Origin: JBEGHD01 sp049334165
GTDB lineage: Bacteria; Bacteroidota; Bacteroidia; Flavobacteriales_D; Sanyastnellaceae
NCBI GenBank assembly: GCA_049334165.1
Contig: JBEGHD010000013.1
Strand: one strand, 5' to 3'
Length of the DNA: 64,000 nt
Position 1 is the first letter of the stretch, and every line of letters starts with the position of its first letter. Shown piece after piece: positions 42,394 through 51,266 of this stretch. The position numbers were made by a program, and so were the translations under genes. Below the pieces are notes generated by a model. That model worked only from the letters and a program-made list of their open reading frames with translations, did no database searches and was not told where the DNA came from.

Positions 42394-43122
42394 CTAGACT
42401 GCCATAAAATAATACTCCCTTCCGGAGTTGTAATCGGAGGTGAACGATGCTTTGCTCAGAGCAGGTTGATCTTTGAGGAAATCTTTCAACCTGTAGACTT
42501 CAAGACCGTATTCTCCTGTTAGCAGATTGTAGATCATCGTTGGGGTAGTGCCATAGTGGTCCGAAGCGCCCTTTCCGTGTTCAAAAACAATTACTGGCCT
42601 GTCTTTCTTAATAATCTCTGAAGCACCTTTCAGCACCTCTAACTCCGCTCCTTCCACATCAATCTTGATAAAGTCGATTTTTAGATCTGAAGGAACGATA
42701 CTGTCCAATCTTTCTTTTTTGACAGTGATCTCTTTGATTTTTTCATCTACAGAACGGTAGGTGCGCTGCCTGAAGCCACTGTAGGCTGGGTTGTTGACAA
42801 CAAACTGAAATTTCGACTCCCCTTCTTTATCACTTAGAGCAAGGTTGTGGACTTCTGCCTTATCGCCAAAGCGTGATTTCAGCAAGGTGTAGAAATCTGG
42901 CAACGGTTCAAATGCAAAATGATGACCTTTGGGCGCAAACTGAAAAATGAGTTTTAAGACATCACCTTCGTGGCAGCCAACGTCCACACAGTTGGAGTCC
43001 TGCTTCAAAACGCGCTGCATTACTTTCTTGGTTTCGAAGTCGTAGCGCTGATTCTTAGTAACATGAATATTCAGCGCATCCAGAATTTTTTTGAGAGTCG
43101 ATCGCAATTTTCTTATCCCCAC
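42394..43122 (-). CDS. FkbM family SAM-dependent methyltransferase
   Basis: 242 residues. The SAM-binding motif DVGCHEGDVLKLIF, followed by FAFEPLPDFYTLL, NLALSDKEGESKFQF and IDFIKIDVEGAELEVLKGA, defines the FkbM family, which methylates hydroxyls on sugars or polyketides. The position next to a glycosyltransferase suggests a glycan-modifying role (inference). The start is GTG at 43122; the nearest internal ATG lies within the helical N-terminus about 34 codons in. Confidence 0.9.
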   Translation of the reverse strand: MGIRKLRSTLKKILDALNIHVTKNQRYDFETKKVMQRVLKQDSNCVDVGCHEGDVLKLIFQFAPKGHHFAFEPLPDFYTLLKSRFGDKAEVHNLALSDKEGESKFQFVVNNPAYSGFRQRTYRSVDEKIKEITVKKERLDSIVPSDLKIDFIKIDVEGAELEVLKGASEIIKKDRPVIVFEHGKGASDHYGTTPTMIYNLLTGEYGLEVYRLKDFLKDQPALSKASFTSDYNSGREYYFMAV

Positions 43123-43207
43123 AAGTTAGGATTTCACAAAATAGTGCATAATTTTTGCCCTGTACACTTACAAGAATGCAATAGTACAGCTTTAAATCAA
43201 ATTTGAA

Positions 43208-43714
43208 ATGATTAGAAAGAGTATCGGATTAGTGAGTTTAATTAGTGCAGTGCTTATGATAGTCGCTTGCGGCAGCCAAAGGGATAACGCAAATGGATTT
43301 GCGCCTGACCTGAAATTGAAAAAGGCCACCATGCAAAAGTCCATTCCCGGTGCCTATAGCAACTTGAGAAGTACTCGAACCTACAAAATCACTCTTTCGG
43401 GGAATATGCCTTTGCCGACAAAATTCGACAGTTTGTTGGTGGAGGATGTTAGGTTACCCATTGCAGCCCTGCAAATAGGTGAAGGACGTTCTACCACCAC
43501 ACTGGATGCTTCTGGAGAGGTAGACAAACTTGTTCTAACAGCTCAGCGACAATTTTACAACGATGAAGGTCCTGAAGTGGTGGAGGAAATTGAGTATGCC
43601 AAGAGTGGGCTTTCGCTTGAGCAGGGCGGAGTGTTAAAGTACAGATCAGGAGGTCAGCACTACACACTCGAAATTGACAAGTTCGAAGAGCTGGAGCAGC
43701 AGAATAATCCGTAG
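43208..43714 (+). CDS. Predicted small lipoprotein, unknown
   Basis: 168 residues with a lipoprotein signal: hydrophobic 6-19, lipobox IVAC, Cys20 lipidated. The mature domain is small and beta-rich (RTYKITLSGNMPLPTKFDSLLVEDVRLPIAALQIG; LSLEQGGVLKYRSGGQHYTLEIDKFEEL). No family is recognised. It is divergent from the FkbM gene and convergent with the acylphosphatase gene. Confidence 0.75.
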   Translation: MIRKSIGLVSLISAVLMIVACGSQRDNANGFAPDLKLKKATMQKSIPGAYSNLRSTRTYKITLSGNMPLPTKFDSLLVEDVRLPIAALQIGEGRSTTTLDASGEVDKLVLTAQRQFYNDEGPEVVEEIEYAKSGLSLEQGGVLKYRSGGQHYTLEIDKFEELEQQNNP

Positions 43715-43723
43715 CGGGCGATT

Positions 43724-43993
43724 TTATCTCTGAATTTCGAAATCTGAATAATCCCTGGGTTCTCGAGTTTCAATTTTCACTAGATCCACTTCCGCCCGGT
43801 CAGGGCCTTTGTGGAGCCATTTTTCGAGTTGCCTTAGTTTCTCAGATTCACCCTCTGCCCATGCCTGAACTCTGCCGTCATCGAGGTTTTTAACCCAGCC
43901 TTTGAGATCTAGTGACTGAGCTTTTTCCTGTGTTGACTTTCTGAAAAAAACGCCCTGAACAACTCCGCTTATCCAAATTTCTCTTGCTTCCAT
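43724..43993 (-). CDS. Acylphosphatase
   Basis: 89 residues from the ATG at 43993 (MEAREIWISGVVQGVFFRKST); twelve more codons upstream in frame are not family-like. The catalytic Arg in GVVQGVFFR and Asn in GWVKNLDDGRV are both present. It hydrolyses acyl phosphates such as carbamoyl and acetyl phosphate. Length is normal; cytoplasmic. Confidence 0.94.
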   Translation of the reverse strand: MEAREIWISGVVQGVFFRKSTQEKAQSLDLKGWVKNLDDGRVQAWAEGESEKLRQLEKWLHKGPDRAEVDLVKIETREPRDYSDFEIQR

Positions 43994-44067
43994 TAATGTA
44001 CTTTTTGTCTTGTTGAACAAATTTAGCAAAGGTCAGTAGTTGGCAATTTTCAGTTTGATTAATTCTA

Positions 44068-44075
44068 TATATTTG
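44068..44075 (+). promoter_or_regulatory. Putative -7 box (TATATTTG) for tRNA-Ala
   Basis: It matches TAnnTTTG, 19 bases before the mature tRNA 5' end. Confidence 0.5.
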
Positions 44076-44094
44076 CCGTCCCATAACCCAAATT

Positions 44095-44168
44095 GGGGAT
44101 ATAGCTCAGATGGCTAGAGCGCTACACTGGCAGTGTAGAGGTCGGGGGTTCGAGCCCCCCTATCTCCA
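44095..44168 (+). tRNA. tRNA-Ala (anticodon GGC)
   Basis: A 74-nt cloverleaf: acceptor GGGGATA/TATCTCC with the G3-T70 wobble pair that identifies tRNA-Ala; D arm GCTC/GAGC; anticodon stem CTACA/TGTAG with loop CTGGCAG, giving GGC; T arm GGGGG/CCCCC with loop TTCGAGC. The discriminator is A, and the 3' CCA is not encoded. A terminator follows six bases downstream. Confidence 0.97.
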
Positions 44169-44173
44169 CTTTG

Positions 44174-44219
44174 AAAAACCCGAAATTGAATCAATCAGCA
44201 TTCTTTTTCGGGTTTTTTT
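44174..44219 (+). terminator. Intrinsic terminator after tRNA-Ala
   Basis: AAAAACCCGAAA (44174-44185) pairs with TTTCGGGTTTTT (44206-44217), ending in a T-run. Confidence 0.85.
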
Positions 44220-44334
44220 GTTCCTAATTATTTGACCCTCAAATGGCCTTGAATTTTTTTAGTAAAAGTTTCCTTTTTCTGAAACGATATCTCAAGAGTA
44301 AACGTAAACCAACTCCAGAATAGGTAGAGTTTGT

Positions 44335-44411
44335 AATTAGAGCAAGCTTCAACAATTAGTTTAGTTTTGGTTAAGGGTTCTCCCCGGTTAATTCCGGGGA
44401 GAATTTTTTTT
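44335..44411 (+). ncRNA. Candidate small RNA B (GGTTAAGG family)
   Basis: The box at about 44356-44377, ending TTTTGGTTAAGGG, directly precedes a perfect 10-bp terminator hairpin and eight T. A near -7 box (TAGAGTTTG, one base longer than consensus) at 44326-44334 would give an RNA of about 70 nt. No coding sequence lies nearby on this strand. Confidence 0.5.
44378..44411 (+). terminator. Strong intrinsic terminator of candidate sRNA B
   Basis: TTCTCCCCGG / CCGGGGAGAA, a perfect 10-bp stem with loop TTAATT, followed by eight T (44404-44411). Confidence 0.85.
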
Positions 44412-44689
44412 GTCCTAACCCTCAATTGTCGGCAAATTATTTCACTCTTCTGTGGAATAGACTCTCTCAAAAAGAGCGTGGTACGATCGGCTCCTTAATG
44501 CTTCTTTCACTTGTCAAATCTCCTACACTCAGCTGACGTCTGCTATCCGCGGATTTGGCTTTTGTTAACAGTTTGGTCGTGCTGAAGAGGGGGGAGGTGG
44601 TAGGGTAGGATTGGTTATTGTTGTATAAACATTGAAACTGACACATCAGAGGTCAGTTCATGAAAAACTGTAATAGAAGTTTTTTTCAT

Positions 44690-44799
44690 AGCTCTTAATT
44701 AGACTGAAAAACAACAGTTTTACTAGTTGATTAAGTAGTTAAGTATTTTGGTTAAGGTTAAGTAAGTCCTCCCGAAAAGTCGGGGGGACTTCTTATTTT
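44690..44799 (+). ncRNA. Candidate small RNA C (GGTTAAGG family), 3' part
   Basis: A stem-loop (CTTAAT ... ATTAAG, about 44693-44735, with inner ACTG/CAGT) is followed by the box at 44736-44757 ending TTTTGGTTAAGG, then a 12-bp terminator stem and T-rich tail. The 5' end is not defined; the gene-free DNA extends back to 44412 and might all be transcribed. Confidence 0.45.
44764..44799 (+). terminator. Intrinsic terminator of candidate sRNA C
   Basis: AAGTCCTCCCGA (44764-44775) pairs with TCGGGGGGACTT (44780-44791), 12 bp with one G-T pair, then TCTTATTTT. It also lies at the 3' side of the convergent batE gene. Confidence 0.8.
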
Positions 44800-44830
44800 A
44801 TACCAGAACCATTCGAGATTGAGTATCTCT

Positions 44831-45604
44831 CTAAATCACTTCCAGTGCTTTAAATTTAAGCCAGCCAGTGCTGCCGTTCACTAGCTTTACCTTTACCCAC
44901 TCTCCGGAGCGCTCGGTGATTTCCACTTTGGTTCCTTCGTGAAGTTCGAAAACTTTTTTGGCCGAACCTTCGGGAGATAAAACTACATCGGTTACCGGTA
45001 CCATAATCACAGCTGATTTCTGGCTCTCCAGGCGATTGTTGGTCTGATAGGCGAGAAACAAGCTACCCAGGGAAAAAATCATTAGGAAGATAAAGACCAT
45101 TCGCAATGGGGAGCGCAAGGATGGTTTGTTTCTGAATAGAAGCATCAACAGGTAAATGGCAGCACTTAGAAAAAGTCCCACAATGCTCAGTGTGGCGTAG
45201 GTAGTCAGATTGGATTCTGCCGTTACTCTTTCCCAAAAACTGTTCACTCCCAAACTCGGCAGAGGTTCGATCTTGTCGATTAGCTGTTGCCTGGCAATTT
45301 GAAGGTTGACAACGATGTCTTCGTTTTTTGGCTTTATTTCTCTTGCTCTTTCGTAGTACAAAATTGATTTTCCAAGGCTGTCGAGCTTGAAGTAGGTGTT
45401 GCCCAGATTAAAATAAAGTTCAAACGAATGGGCATCGGAAGCTGCTGAAAGGTAGTTTTCAAGGGCCTGTTCGTAGTTCTCCGACTGATAGGCCTCGTTG
45501 CCTCTTTCAAAAGCATCCTGAGCGTCAGACTGCGCTTGCAACTTGCCAATTCCGCCAGAAGCGCAAATTATAGAGGTCAAAAAAGCTAATGCCAGGTTTT
45601 TCAT
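44831..45604 (-). CDS. batE: BatE: TPR plus SH3-domain membrane protein
   Basis: 257 residues. A signal peptide (about 1-25) precedes TPR units (AFERGNEAYQSENYEQALENYLSA; FNLGNTYFKLDSLGKSILYYERA). Two membrane helices (about 135-155, 170-188) are followed by a C-terminal bacterial SH3 domain (VLSPEGSAKKVFELHEGTKVEITERSGEWVKVKLVNGSTGWLKFKALEVI). This is the BatE layout, last gene of the Bat operon. The batD stop overlaps its ATG (45601-45604). Bat proteins affect aerotolerance or stress survival in Bacteroides and Leptospira contexts; the biochemical role remains unclear. Confidence 0.9.
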   Translation of the reverse strand: MKNLALAFLTSIICASGGIGKLQAQSDAQDAFERGNEAYQSENYEQALENYLSAASDAHSFELYFNLGNTYFKLDSLGKSILYYERAREIKPKNEDIVVNLQIARQQLIDKIEPLPSLGVNSFWERVTAESNLTTYATLSIVGLFLSAAIYLLMLLFRNKPSLRSPLRMVFIFLMIFSLGSLFLAYQTNNRLESQKSAVIMVPVTDVVLSPEGSAKKVFELHEGTKVEITERSGEWVKVKLVNGSTGWLKFKALEVI

Positions 45605-47310
45605 CTTTCTGAAGCTTCTAAAGTTTTAATCAGTGCCTTTGAGTCATTGAGTAGACTGAGCTTGTCTGAACTCGATGAAGGTGCAAATTGAGCCATCTCA
45701 CAGGTCTCTAGAATCTCAATTGTTTTGTCGATCTCACCTTTGCTGTGCTTTGCCTCCATTGCTTCAGAGATGTGGCTCTTGTTGAGTTCCGCCATCTCTA
45801 TTCCATACTTTACAGAAATGTAGCTGTAAATGGTTGAAGACAGTCGAGAATAGAAGTCGTTGTCGGAAAGCGAAGACAACTGTTTCTCTATTTTTGAAAA
45901 TTGCCTCAGCGCCTCTCTTCCGGCTTTTTTCAACTTGGTCCCTTTAACGTCCTTGTCTTCCGCCTTGAGTTTTTGCCCATAAAAGAAAAGCAAAATAAGT
46001 ATGACTACTGGCAAGCTCAGCAGCCCTACAAACAGTGTTGATCCAAAAAACTGCTGACTAGAATTAGTCAGCTTTGATTCTGTTTTGATTTCCCGAATGT
46101 TTTGCCCGATCACATTCACCTGATCTTTGCTGTTGTAGGTCATTCCACCAGTGCCCTCTGCCGTCTCATGGATTGTTATTTCGTAAGGCCCAATAGTGTG
46201 CGTGCGATACTCATCGGCCTGCGAATCGAAATAGACGAGCTTTTGTTCGGGAATTTTGAAGGTTCCTTTTTTCCTCGGAATCATCATAAAAGTGAAAGCC
46301 TTCTGGCCAGTAACTCCGCTTCTGCCAACGTTAATATTTTGATCTGTAACCGGATCAAAGAGCTCAAAGCTTTTTGGAAAATTTAGCTCCGGCTGGTTGA
46401 GAAGATTGAGGTTGCCGCTTCCGATGAAGTTGAGGCTCAGTTCAATTGATTGATTAACTCCGGCAGAGGTGCGCGAAATTTCACTGCTAATTTCAAGCTG
46501 ATCGAATGTGCCGATCATTTTGGCGTCAGCAGGAGGTTGGGGCAAATCAAGCACTTTAAACTTTATAGGAGTGCTGCGAATGTCGTAACGCTTGCCGCCT
46601 CCAAAAATTGAGGTGGACACATTTGCAGAGAGCTCGACACCACCGAAAGTCAGTTCGCCTGTTTTCTGAGGAAACAGAATGAAGTGTTTGATGTCCATGG
46701 TGAGAAACTCTCTACCGTTAACGTTTTCTCGCTGCCAGCCGTTGTTTTCTGGTGTGAGCTCTTCCGACCAAAAACCTTCCAGCTCCGGAAAGTTGAGTTC
46801 AGTCATTTGCATCGACCGAAAGCGAGAGTAGAGTTTAACAGCAACCGTAATCGGCTCGCCTTTGTAAGCCTTTCTTTTGTTTGGAATAGCGGCAATAAAA
46901 AAATCGCTGTTGCTGTTGGGCTGCTCTGTGGCGCTGGCTTCGAGTACTTTAATTGTAATCGGGTTCGACTTGTAAACTTTTCCATTCACACTGGCCTGAG
47001 CCGGAGGGATGCGATGAGTTCCGGCTTTCATCGGCTTCACGAGATATGTTTGAGAGTACTCGCGAGTGGCTTCTCCGTTTACAATTATTGTGTTCGTTCC
47101 AACTTGTGGACCCTGCACAATCCGAAAGTTTTCCATCTCGGGAACTTCAATTCTGGTACGTGCATTTTTGAGTGTAAATCGAAGCTTGAGATAACCGTCA
47201 ATTGAGATGGTCGTTTTGTTCACAGTGGCCTCGAGTTCCACGTCAGCCTGAGACAACCCGGTACCGGCACTCAGCAGTAAGATAAATATGAAAAGCGCAA
47301 TCTTTTTCAT
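45601..47310 (-). CDS. batD: BatD family protein
   Basis: 569 residues from the ATG at 47310 (MKKIALFIFILLLSAGTGLSQ). A TTG at 47322 is in frame but would extend into batC. After the signal peptide come several Ig-like beta domains (about 25-400; VELEATVNKTTISIDGYLKLRFTLKNA; RKAYKGEPITVAVKLYSRF). A membrane helix at about 425-445 and a cytoplasmic helical tail follow. This is the standard BatD architecture: a large periplasmic partner of the VWA proteins BatA/BatB. Confidence 0.92.
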   Translation of the reverse strand: MKKIALFIFILLLSAGTGLSQADVELEATVNKTTISIDGYLKLRFTLKNARTRIEVPEMENFRIVQGPQVGTNTIIVNGEATREYSQTYLVKPMKAGTHRIPPAQASVNGKVYKSNPITIKVLEASATEQPNSNSDFFIAAIPNKRKAYKGEPITVAVKLYSRFRSMQMTELNFPELEGFWSEELTPENNGWQRENVNGREFLTMDIKHFILFPQKTGELTFGGVELSANVSTSIFGGGKRYDIRSTPIKFKVLDLPQPPADAKMIGTFDQLEISSEISRTSAGVNQSIELSLNFIGSGNLNLLNQPELNFPKSFELFDPVTDQNINVGRSGVTGQKAFTFMMIPRKKGTFKIPEQKLVYFDSQADEYRTHTIGPYEITIHETAEGTGGMTYNSKDQVNVIGQNIREIKTESKLTNSSQQFFGSTLFVGLLSLPVVILILLFFYGQKLKAEDKDVKGTKLKKAGREALRQFSKIEKQLSSLSDNDFYSRLSSTIYSYISVKYGIEMAELNKSHISEAMEAKHSKGEIDKTIEILETCEMAQFAPSSSSDKLSLLNDSKALIKTLEASER

Positions 47311-47315
47311 TTGAG

Positions 47316-48071
47316 TTACCAATCTTTTTCCACGTTCTCGTCCCTGGATTCTTTCTTCTTTCTCACCTTTTCCTGAATTCGCTGCTCGTTTTGATTTAGC
47401 GAATTTAGAATTCTGGCTGCATCTTCCTTGCTAATTTCATCTGGCACTTCACCAGGCTGTTCTCCCTGTTGTTCGCCTTCTTGTTCTCCGGGTTTTGGAC
47501 CTTCGTCTTCTCCTTTGTCACCTTGTTCTTCACCAGAGTTTTGTTGATTATCTTCATTTCCCTCTTCCTGACCTGCTCCTTCCTGGCCATCTTCGCTTTC
47601 TTCTCCTTCTTTCCCCTGTTGCTGTTTCTCCTGCTGCTTCTTCATCTGCTGAATCTGTCGCAGGGCATAAGATAGGTTGTGACGAGTGTCTTCGTCTTTC
47701 GGGTTTTTCCTCAATCCGTCTTTGAATGCATTAGCTCCTTTCTCAAGTTCCTGTTGGTTAACGTAGCTGTTTCCCAGGTTGTGATAAGCCTGAGATTTTA
47801 ACTCATCAGATGCTTCTTCAGACTGAGTTACTCGCCTAAAAGTTTCTGCTGCCTTCGCGAATTTGCCTTGTCGGTAAAGTGCATTCCCGAGATTAAAAAG
47901 TGCTTCGGGAGTTTGCTTTTCTAGAAGACTTTGTCTGTAAAGCTCCTCAGCTTCGGTATACTCTTCAGAATCGTACTTTTCGTTGCCATCGAGAATTTTC
48001 CTTTTTTCTTCCTGGGCAAAAATGCTCGCAGACAGCACCGAGAAAACCGTTATCAGGATTGCTACTCTCAT
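47316..48071 (-). CDS. batC: BatC: TPR protein with acidic/Gln-rich tail
   Basis: 251 residues. A signal peptide (MRVAILITVFSVLSASIFAQ) is followed by TPRs at about 35-140 (ALFNLGNALYRQGKFAKAAETF; AYHNLGNSYVNQQELEKGANAF). A low-complexity segment at about 150-215 is almost only Glu, Gln, Gly, Asp and Lys, and a charged C-terminus follows. The TPRs probably bind other Bat proteins. The start overlaps the batB stop by four bases (ATGA). Confidence 0.9.
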   Translation of the reverse strand: MRVAILITVFSVLSASIFAQEEKRKILDGNEKYDSEEYTEAEELYRQSLLEKQTPEALFNLGNALYRQGKFAKAAETFRRVTQSEEASDELKSQAYHNLGNSYVNQQELEKGANAFKDGLRKNPKDEDTRHNLSYALRQIQQMKKQQEKQQQGKEGEESEDGQEGAGQEEGNEDNQQNSGEEQGDKGEDEGPKPGEQEGEQQGEQPGEVPDEISKEDAARILNSLNQNEQRIQEKVRKKKESRDENVEKDW

Positions 48072-49210
48072 GATGTTTTGGTTTTTGTGAAATTCGACCT
48101 TCGCTCACTTAGCAGCATGTAGACTACTAACATTAACAACGCGGCACCGAAGAAGTATTGGTGACGATGTTCAAAGTCAGTGAAATTGAAAGTGCCGAGT
48201 TCCGCTTTTTGCATTTCTCCGATAGCCTGGCGAATGCCGTCTAGCGGGACGTAGCTCTCTGCAGACTGCACGAATACACCATCGCCTTTTTCAACTAGCT
48301 CTTGCAAGAGTGTGGCGTTCATTTGGGAAACTACCACATTTCCATCCGCATCTTTAAGGTAATCTTTTTGACGGCTGTCGGGATTTTTAGGAATCGGAGC
48401 TCCTCTGGCAGTTCCAAGTCCAATAGCGTGAACGGTAATTCCTTTTTCTCTCGCTCGTCCTGCCGCGTTGATAGCATTGTCACCGTGGTTTTCACCATCG
48501 GTGATAACGATAATCGCTTTCTGGGTTGCACTTTCTTTGTCGAAGGAATTTGCCGCAAGATCAATTGCGTTGCCCAGCGAGGTTCCCTGCCGAGAAACTG
48601 AATTGGTAGAAATCGAAGAGAGGAAGAATCGAGCTGCCTGGTAGTCGGATGTTATGGGCATTTGCACGAACGCATCGCTGGCGTAAACTACCAGGCCAAT
48701 TCTGTCTCCGTGTAGCTCTTCAATAAGTCGCTGGGCTGAAAGTTTACCGCGCTCCAGTCTGCTTGGGCTCACATCTTCTGCCAGCATGCTCTTCGATACA
48801 TCAAAAACAACCATCAGATCTGCGCCTTTGGTAGTCACTTCCTCAAGCCGACTTCCGATTTTAGGTGCGATAATTCCAAAAATTACGAGGGCTAAAGCGA
48901 GGCGAAGAATCAAAAAGCGAATAGTGGACTTAAGCGGAGAACGATGAGGGACAATAAAAGAAGTAAGCTTTAGGTCGCTGAGCTTTTTTAGTCGTCTGTA
49001 GCTCAATACAGAAAATAGAATAAAAAATACGGTCAAAACCGGAAGACTCAGCAATGCCCATTTCCACTCTGGGTTGTGGAGCCTCAGCCCCGGCAAAAAT
49101 TCTGGAGCCAGATACCAGAAAATGGCAAGAGAGAGCCAAAACGTCAATTCGAAAATGACGATGGTCCAAATGCTTGCAGTAAGCCGATATGTTTTGTTTT
49201 CGCTGTTCAT
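48068..49210 (-). CDS. batB: BatB: VWA-domain membrane protein
   Basis: 380 residues from the ATG at 49210. Two N-terminal membrane helices and a hydrophobic region near 95-115 precede the VWA domain. The MIDAS motif is DVSKSM (DxSxS), with TDGENHGDNA supplying the later Asp; a C-terminal helix (FFGAALLMLVVYMLL) anchors the other end. BatA and BatB are paralogues expected to act together. The start overlaps the batA stop (TGATG). Confidence 0.93.
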   Translation of the reverse strand: MNSENKTYRLTASIWTIVIFELTFWLSLAIFWYLAPEFLPGLRLHNPEWKWALLSLPVLTVFFILFSVLSYRRLKKLSDLKLTSFIVPHRSPLKSTIRFLILRLALALVIFGIIAPKIGSRLEEVTTKGADLMVVFDVSKSMLAEDVSPSRLERGKLSAQRLIEELHGDRIGLVVYASDAFVQMPITSDYQAARFFLSSISTNSVSRQGTSLGNAIDLAANSFDKESATQKAIIVITDGENHGDNAINAAGRAREKGITVHAIGLGTARGAPIPKNPDSRQKDYLKDADGNVVVSQMNATLLQELVEKGDGVFVQSAESYVPLDGIRQAIGEMQKAELGTFNFTDFEHRHQYFFGAALLMLVVYMLLSERRSNFTKTKTS

Positions 49211-50283
49211 CAAATATTTCTGAAAAGCACATTTTTAAGTAAAAAAGCCAGCAGCAAACACCCCGCTGCAGCTATTCCAAAGTCGAGGAACTCTTCTGTC
49301 CTTCTGCTGAATTCGGTGACTTCGAATTCGGTTTTCTCTAGCTTGTCAATTTCTGCATAAATTTTCTGGAGCTCTTCTGGAGAAGTAGCTCTAAAATATT
49401 TCCCACCTGTTTTTTCTGCTGCTTTGGTCAGCGTTTCTTCATCAATTTCAACTTCTCGGTAGTCGAAAATGTATTCACCGTTTGGCTTTACTCCCACTGG
49501 CGTGAGCGCATTTCCTCGTGATCCTACACCGATGGTGTGCACCTTGATGTCGAATGTTTTTGCAATGCGTGCAGCATCGAGAGGTTTGATCTGCCCGCGG
49601 TTGTTCACTCCATCGGTGAGTAAAACAATCACTTTACTTTTTGCCTCTGTGTCTTTGAGGCGGTTGACGGCAGTCGCCAGTCCCATTCCTATCGCTGTTC
49701 CTCCTTCTACCTTGCCGCTTTCCATTTGCTCGATAGCGTTTTTCACAACAATGTGATCGGTAGTGACGGGAGTTTGCGTGTAGCTTTCTCCTTCAAAAAC
49801 TACCAGGCCGATGCGGTCATCGGGGCGGTAGTCCACAAATTCCTGAGCAACTCGCTTGGCACTCTCCAGTCTGTTTGGCTCAAAGTCTTTGGCGAGCATA
49901 CTCCCTGAAACGTCCATGCTGATCACGATGTCGATGCCTTCTTTAGAAATGTTTTCGTAGCTCGACTTAGACTGAGGTCGGGCGATGCTAATCACCAGAA
50001 GCGCTAAGGCAATTAACTCCAGAAAAATGGAGACGTGTCGTAGTCTGCCCAGCCAGTGACCTGTTTCATTCGGTAAAAATTTGGAACTCGAAAGTACTAC
50101 CCCGGATTGCCACTTGTCGATTCGCCACAAGTAGATGCCACTTATTACAGGAAGAAGCAAAAGCAGGTAAAATGCATCTGGGGTTTCATATTCATAGAAA
50201 TCTCTGAAGTACCACCAAAGCCCGAGAGCAATTAGATTTGAAAGCAAGAGAAAAACTACTGCTGAAATGCGTTGGTCTTTCAT
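49210..50283 (-). CDS. batA: BatA: VWA-domain membrane protein
   Basis: 357 residues. Membrane helices at about 8-22, 35-52 and 88-105 precede the VWA domain, with MIDAS DVSGSMLAKDF and LLTDGVNNRGQIKPLDAA. A C-terminal helix (DFGIAAAGCLLLAFLL) follows. The intact MIDAS predicts metal-dependent partner binding in the periplasm. Its start overlaps the stop of the BatD-like gene by four bases. Confidence 0.94.
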   Translation of the reverse strand: MKDQRISAVVFLLLSNLIALGLWWYFRDFYEYETPDAFYLLLLLPVISGIYLWRIDKWQSGVVLSSSKFLPNETGHWLGRLRHVSIFLELIALALLVISIARPQSKSSYENISKEGIDIVISMDVSGSMLAKDFEPNRLESAKRVAQEFVDYRPDDRIGLVVFEGESYTQTPVTTDHIVVKNAIEQMESGKVEGGTAIGMGLATAVNRLKDTEAKSKVIVLLTDGVNNRGQIKPLDAARIAKTFDIKVHTIGVGSRGNALTPVGVKPNGEYIFDYREVEIDEETLTKAAEKTGGKYFRATSPEELQKIYAEIDKLEKTEFEVTEFSRRTEEFLDFGIAAAGCLLLAFLLKNVLFRNI

Positions 50284-51266
50284 CGGTCACCTCCTTTCGT
50301 CTCCGGATCAGCTACAGGTGTAGTTTGTTCGATAAACTTGAAAGCCTGGTCCAAAATCTGTTCGTGCTCTTGAGGTGTTGGCTGTTCCTTGGCAAACTTC
50401 ACCAAATCCGATTGCATGAGAATCTGCCTCAGTAGATTCATAGTACTTTGGTTGAGTTCCATGTGTCTCATCTTTATGAGAATATCTCTGGAAGTCTCTT
50501 CGAGAGCGTTGATACCAAATTGATTCTCAAGGTACTCTCTCACCACATCCGACAGGTTGATGTAGTAATGCTTTACCAGGCCTTGCTGCCAGTAGCGGCT
50601 CTCTTTCAGTTTTTTCAAATCCTCGAGAGCAATTTCGTGAGCTGGGCGAGGTGGGGCAGGGGGAGTGGTTGGTTCGCTTTTTTCCTTTTTTCCGGACAAC
50701 AACTTTTTAATTCCCTCAACACCTCCGGCAAGGAAAAATACTGCTACGATCACAAGGCCAACTACTACAAAAAGAATTGTGATGAGATTTGCTCTGAGCC
50801 AGTCCCAAAAAGTCCACTCAGGAGAGATCACATTTTTGATGTCTTTCATCTGCGCATCAACAGTCAGCTCGGAAAGGTGAACCTCGAGTAGAAGAGCGTT
50901 GGTCTGAATTTTTTTGCCATCAACTTCAAAAGTGAGTGGTGGAATCGCATAGTAGCCCGAGTCGAAAGAAGTAATGAGGAACTCTCGGTTTTCGGTGAAA
51001 GTGAAGCTCTCGTCTTCTCCTTCCTGAATGGTCGTGTCGATCGGAGATTTTTCAAGGATTTCTACTCCATCAACCAGCGTGTCCTTGAAAACAGGCCAAG
51101 TGACACTCTCCACAGAGTCTGCCGGAGTGTATTCCAAATTTACACGCAGCGTAGTTTGCTCGCCTACGAGCATCCAGTTAGTATCCAGAGACATGCGAGC
51201 TTCTACCTGCGCAAAGACCTGGGCAGAAAAAAGGATAAAAGCAATTATGGCAAAACCTCTTATCAT
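50280..51266 (-). CDS. BatD/DUF4381-like Bat-operon membrane protein
   Basis: 328 residues. A signal peptide (about 1-19) is followed by a periplasmic beta domain (ARMSLDTNWMLVGEQTTLRVNLEY) resembling the first Ig-like domain of BatD. A membrane helix at about 160-182 leads to a Pro-rich linker (TTPPAPPRPAHEIALEDL), then a helical cytoplasmic domain with YYINLSDVVREYLENQFGINALEETSRDIL, reminiscent of DUF4381. It sits between DUF58 and batA, with four-base overlaps on both sides, so it is part of the operon. The name is by position and pattern only. Confidence 0.75.
   Translation of the reverse strand: MIRGFAIIAFILFSAQVFAQVEARMSLDTNWMLVGEQTTLRVNLEYTPADSVESVTWPVFKDTLVDGVEILEKSPIDTTIQEGEDESFTFTENREFLITSFDSGYYAIPPLTFEVDGKKIQTNALLLEVHLSELTVDAQMKDIKNVISPEWTFWDWLRANLITILFVVVGLVIVAVFFLAGGVEGIKKLLSGKKEKSEPTTPPAPPRPAHEIALEDLKKLKESRYWQQGLVKHYYINLSDVVREYLENQFGINALEETSRDILIKMRHMELNQSTMNLLRQILMQSDLVKFAKEQPTPQEHEQILDQAFKFIEQTTPVADPETKGGDR

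Noticed and set aside
44412..44800. RNase P RNA or tmRNA in the noncoding stretch after tRNA-Ala
   Set aside because: No GAGGAAAGTCC-type P4 sequence, no tRNA-like 3' end and no tag-peptide frame were found.
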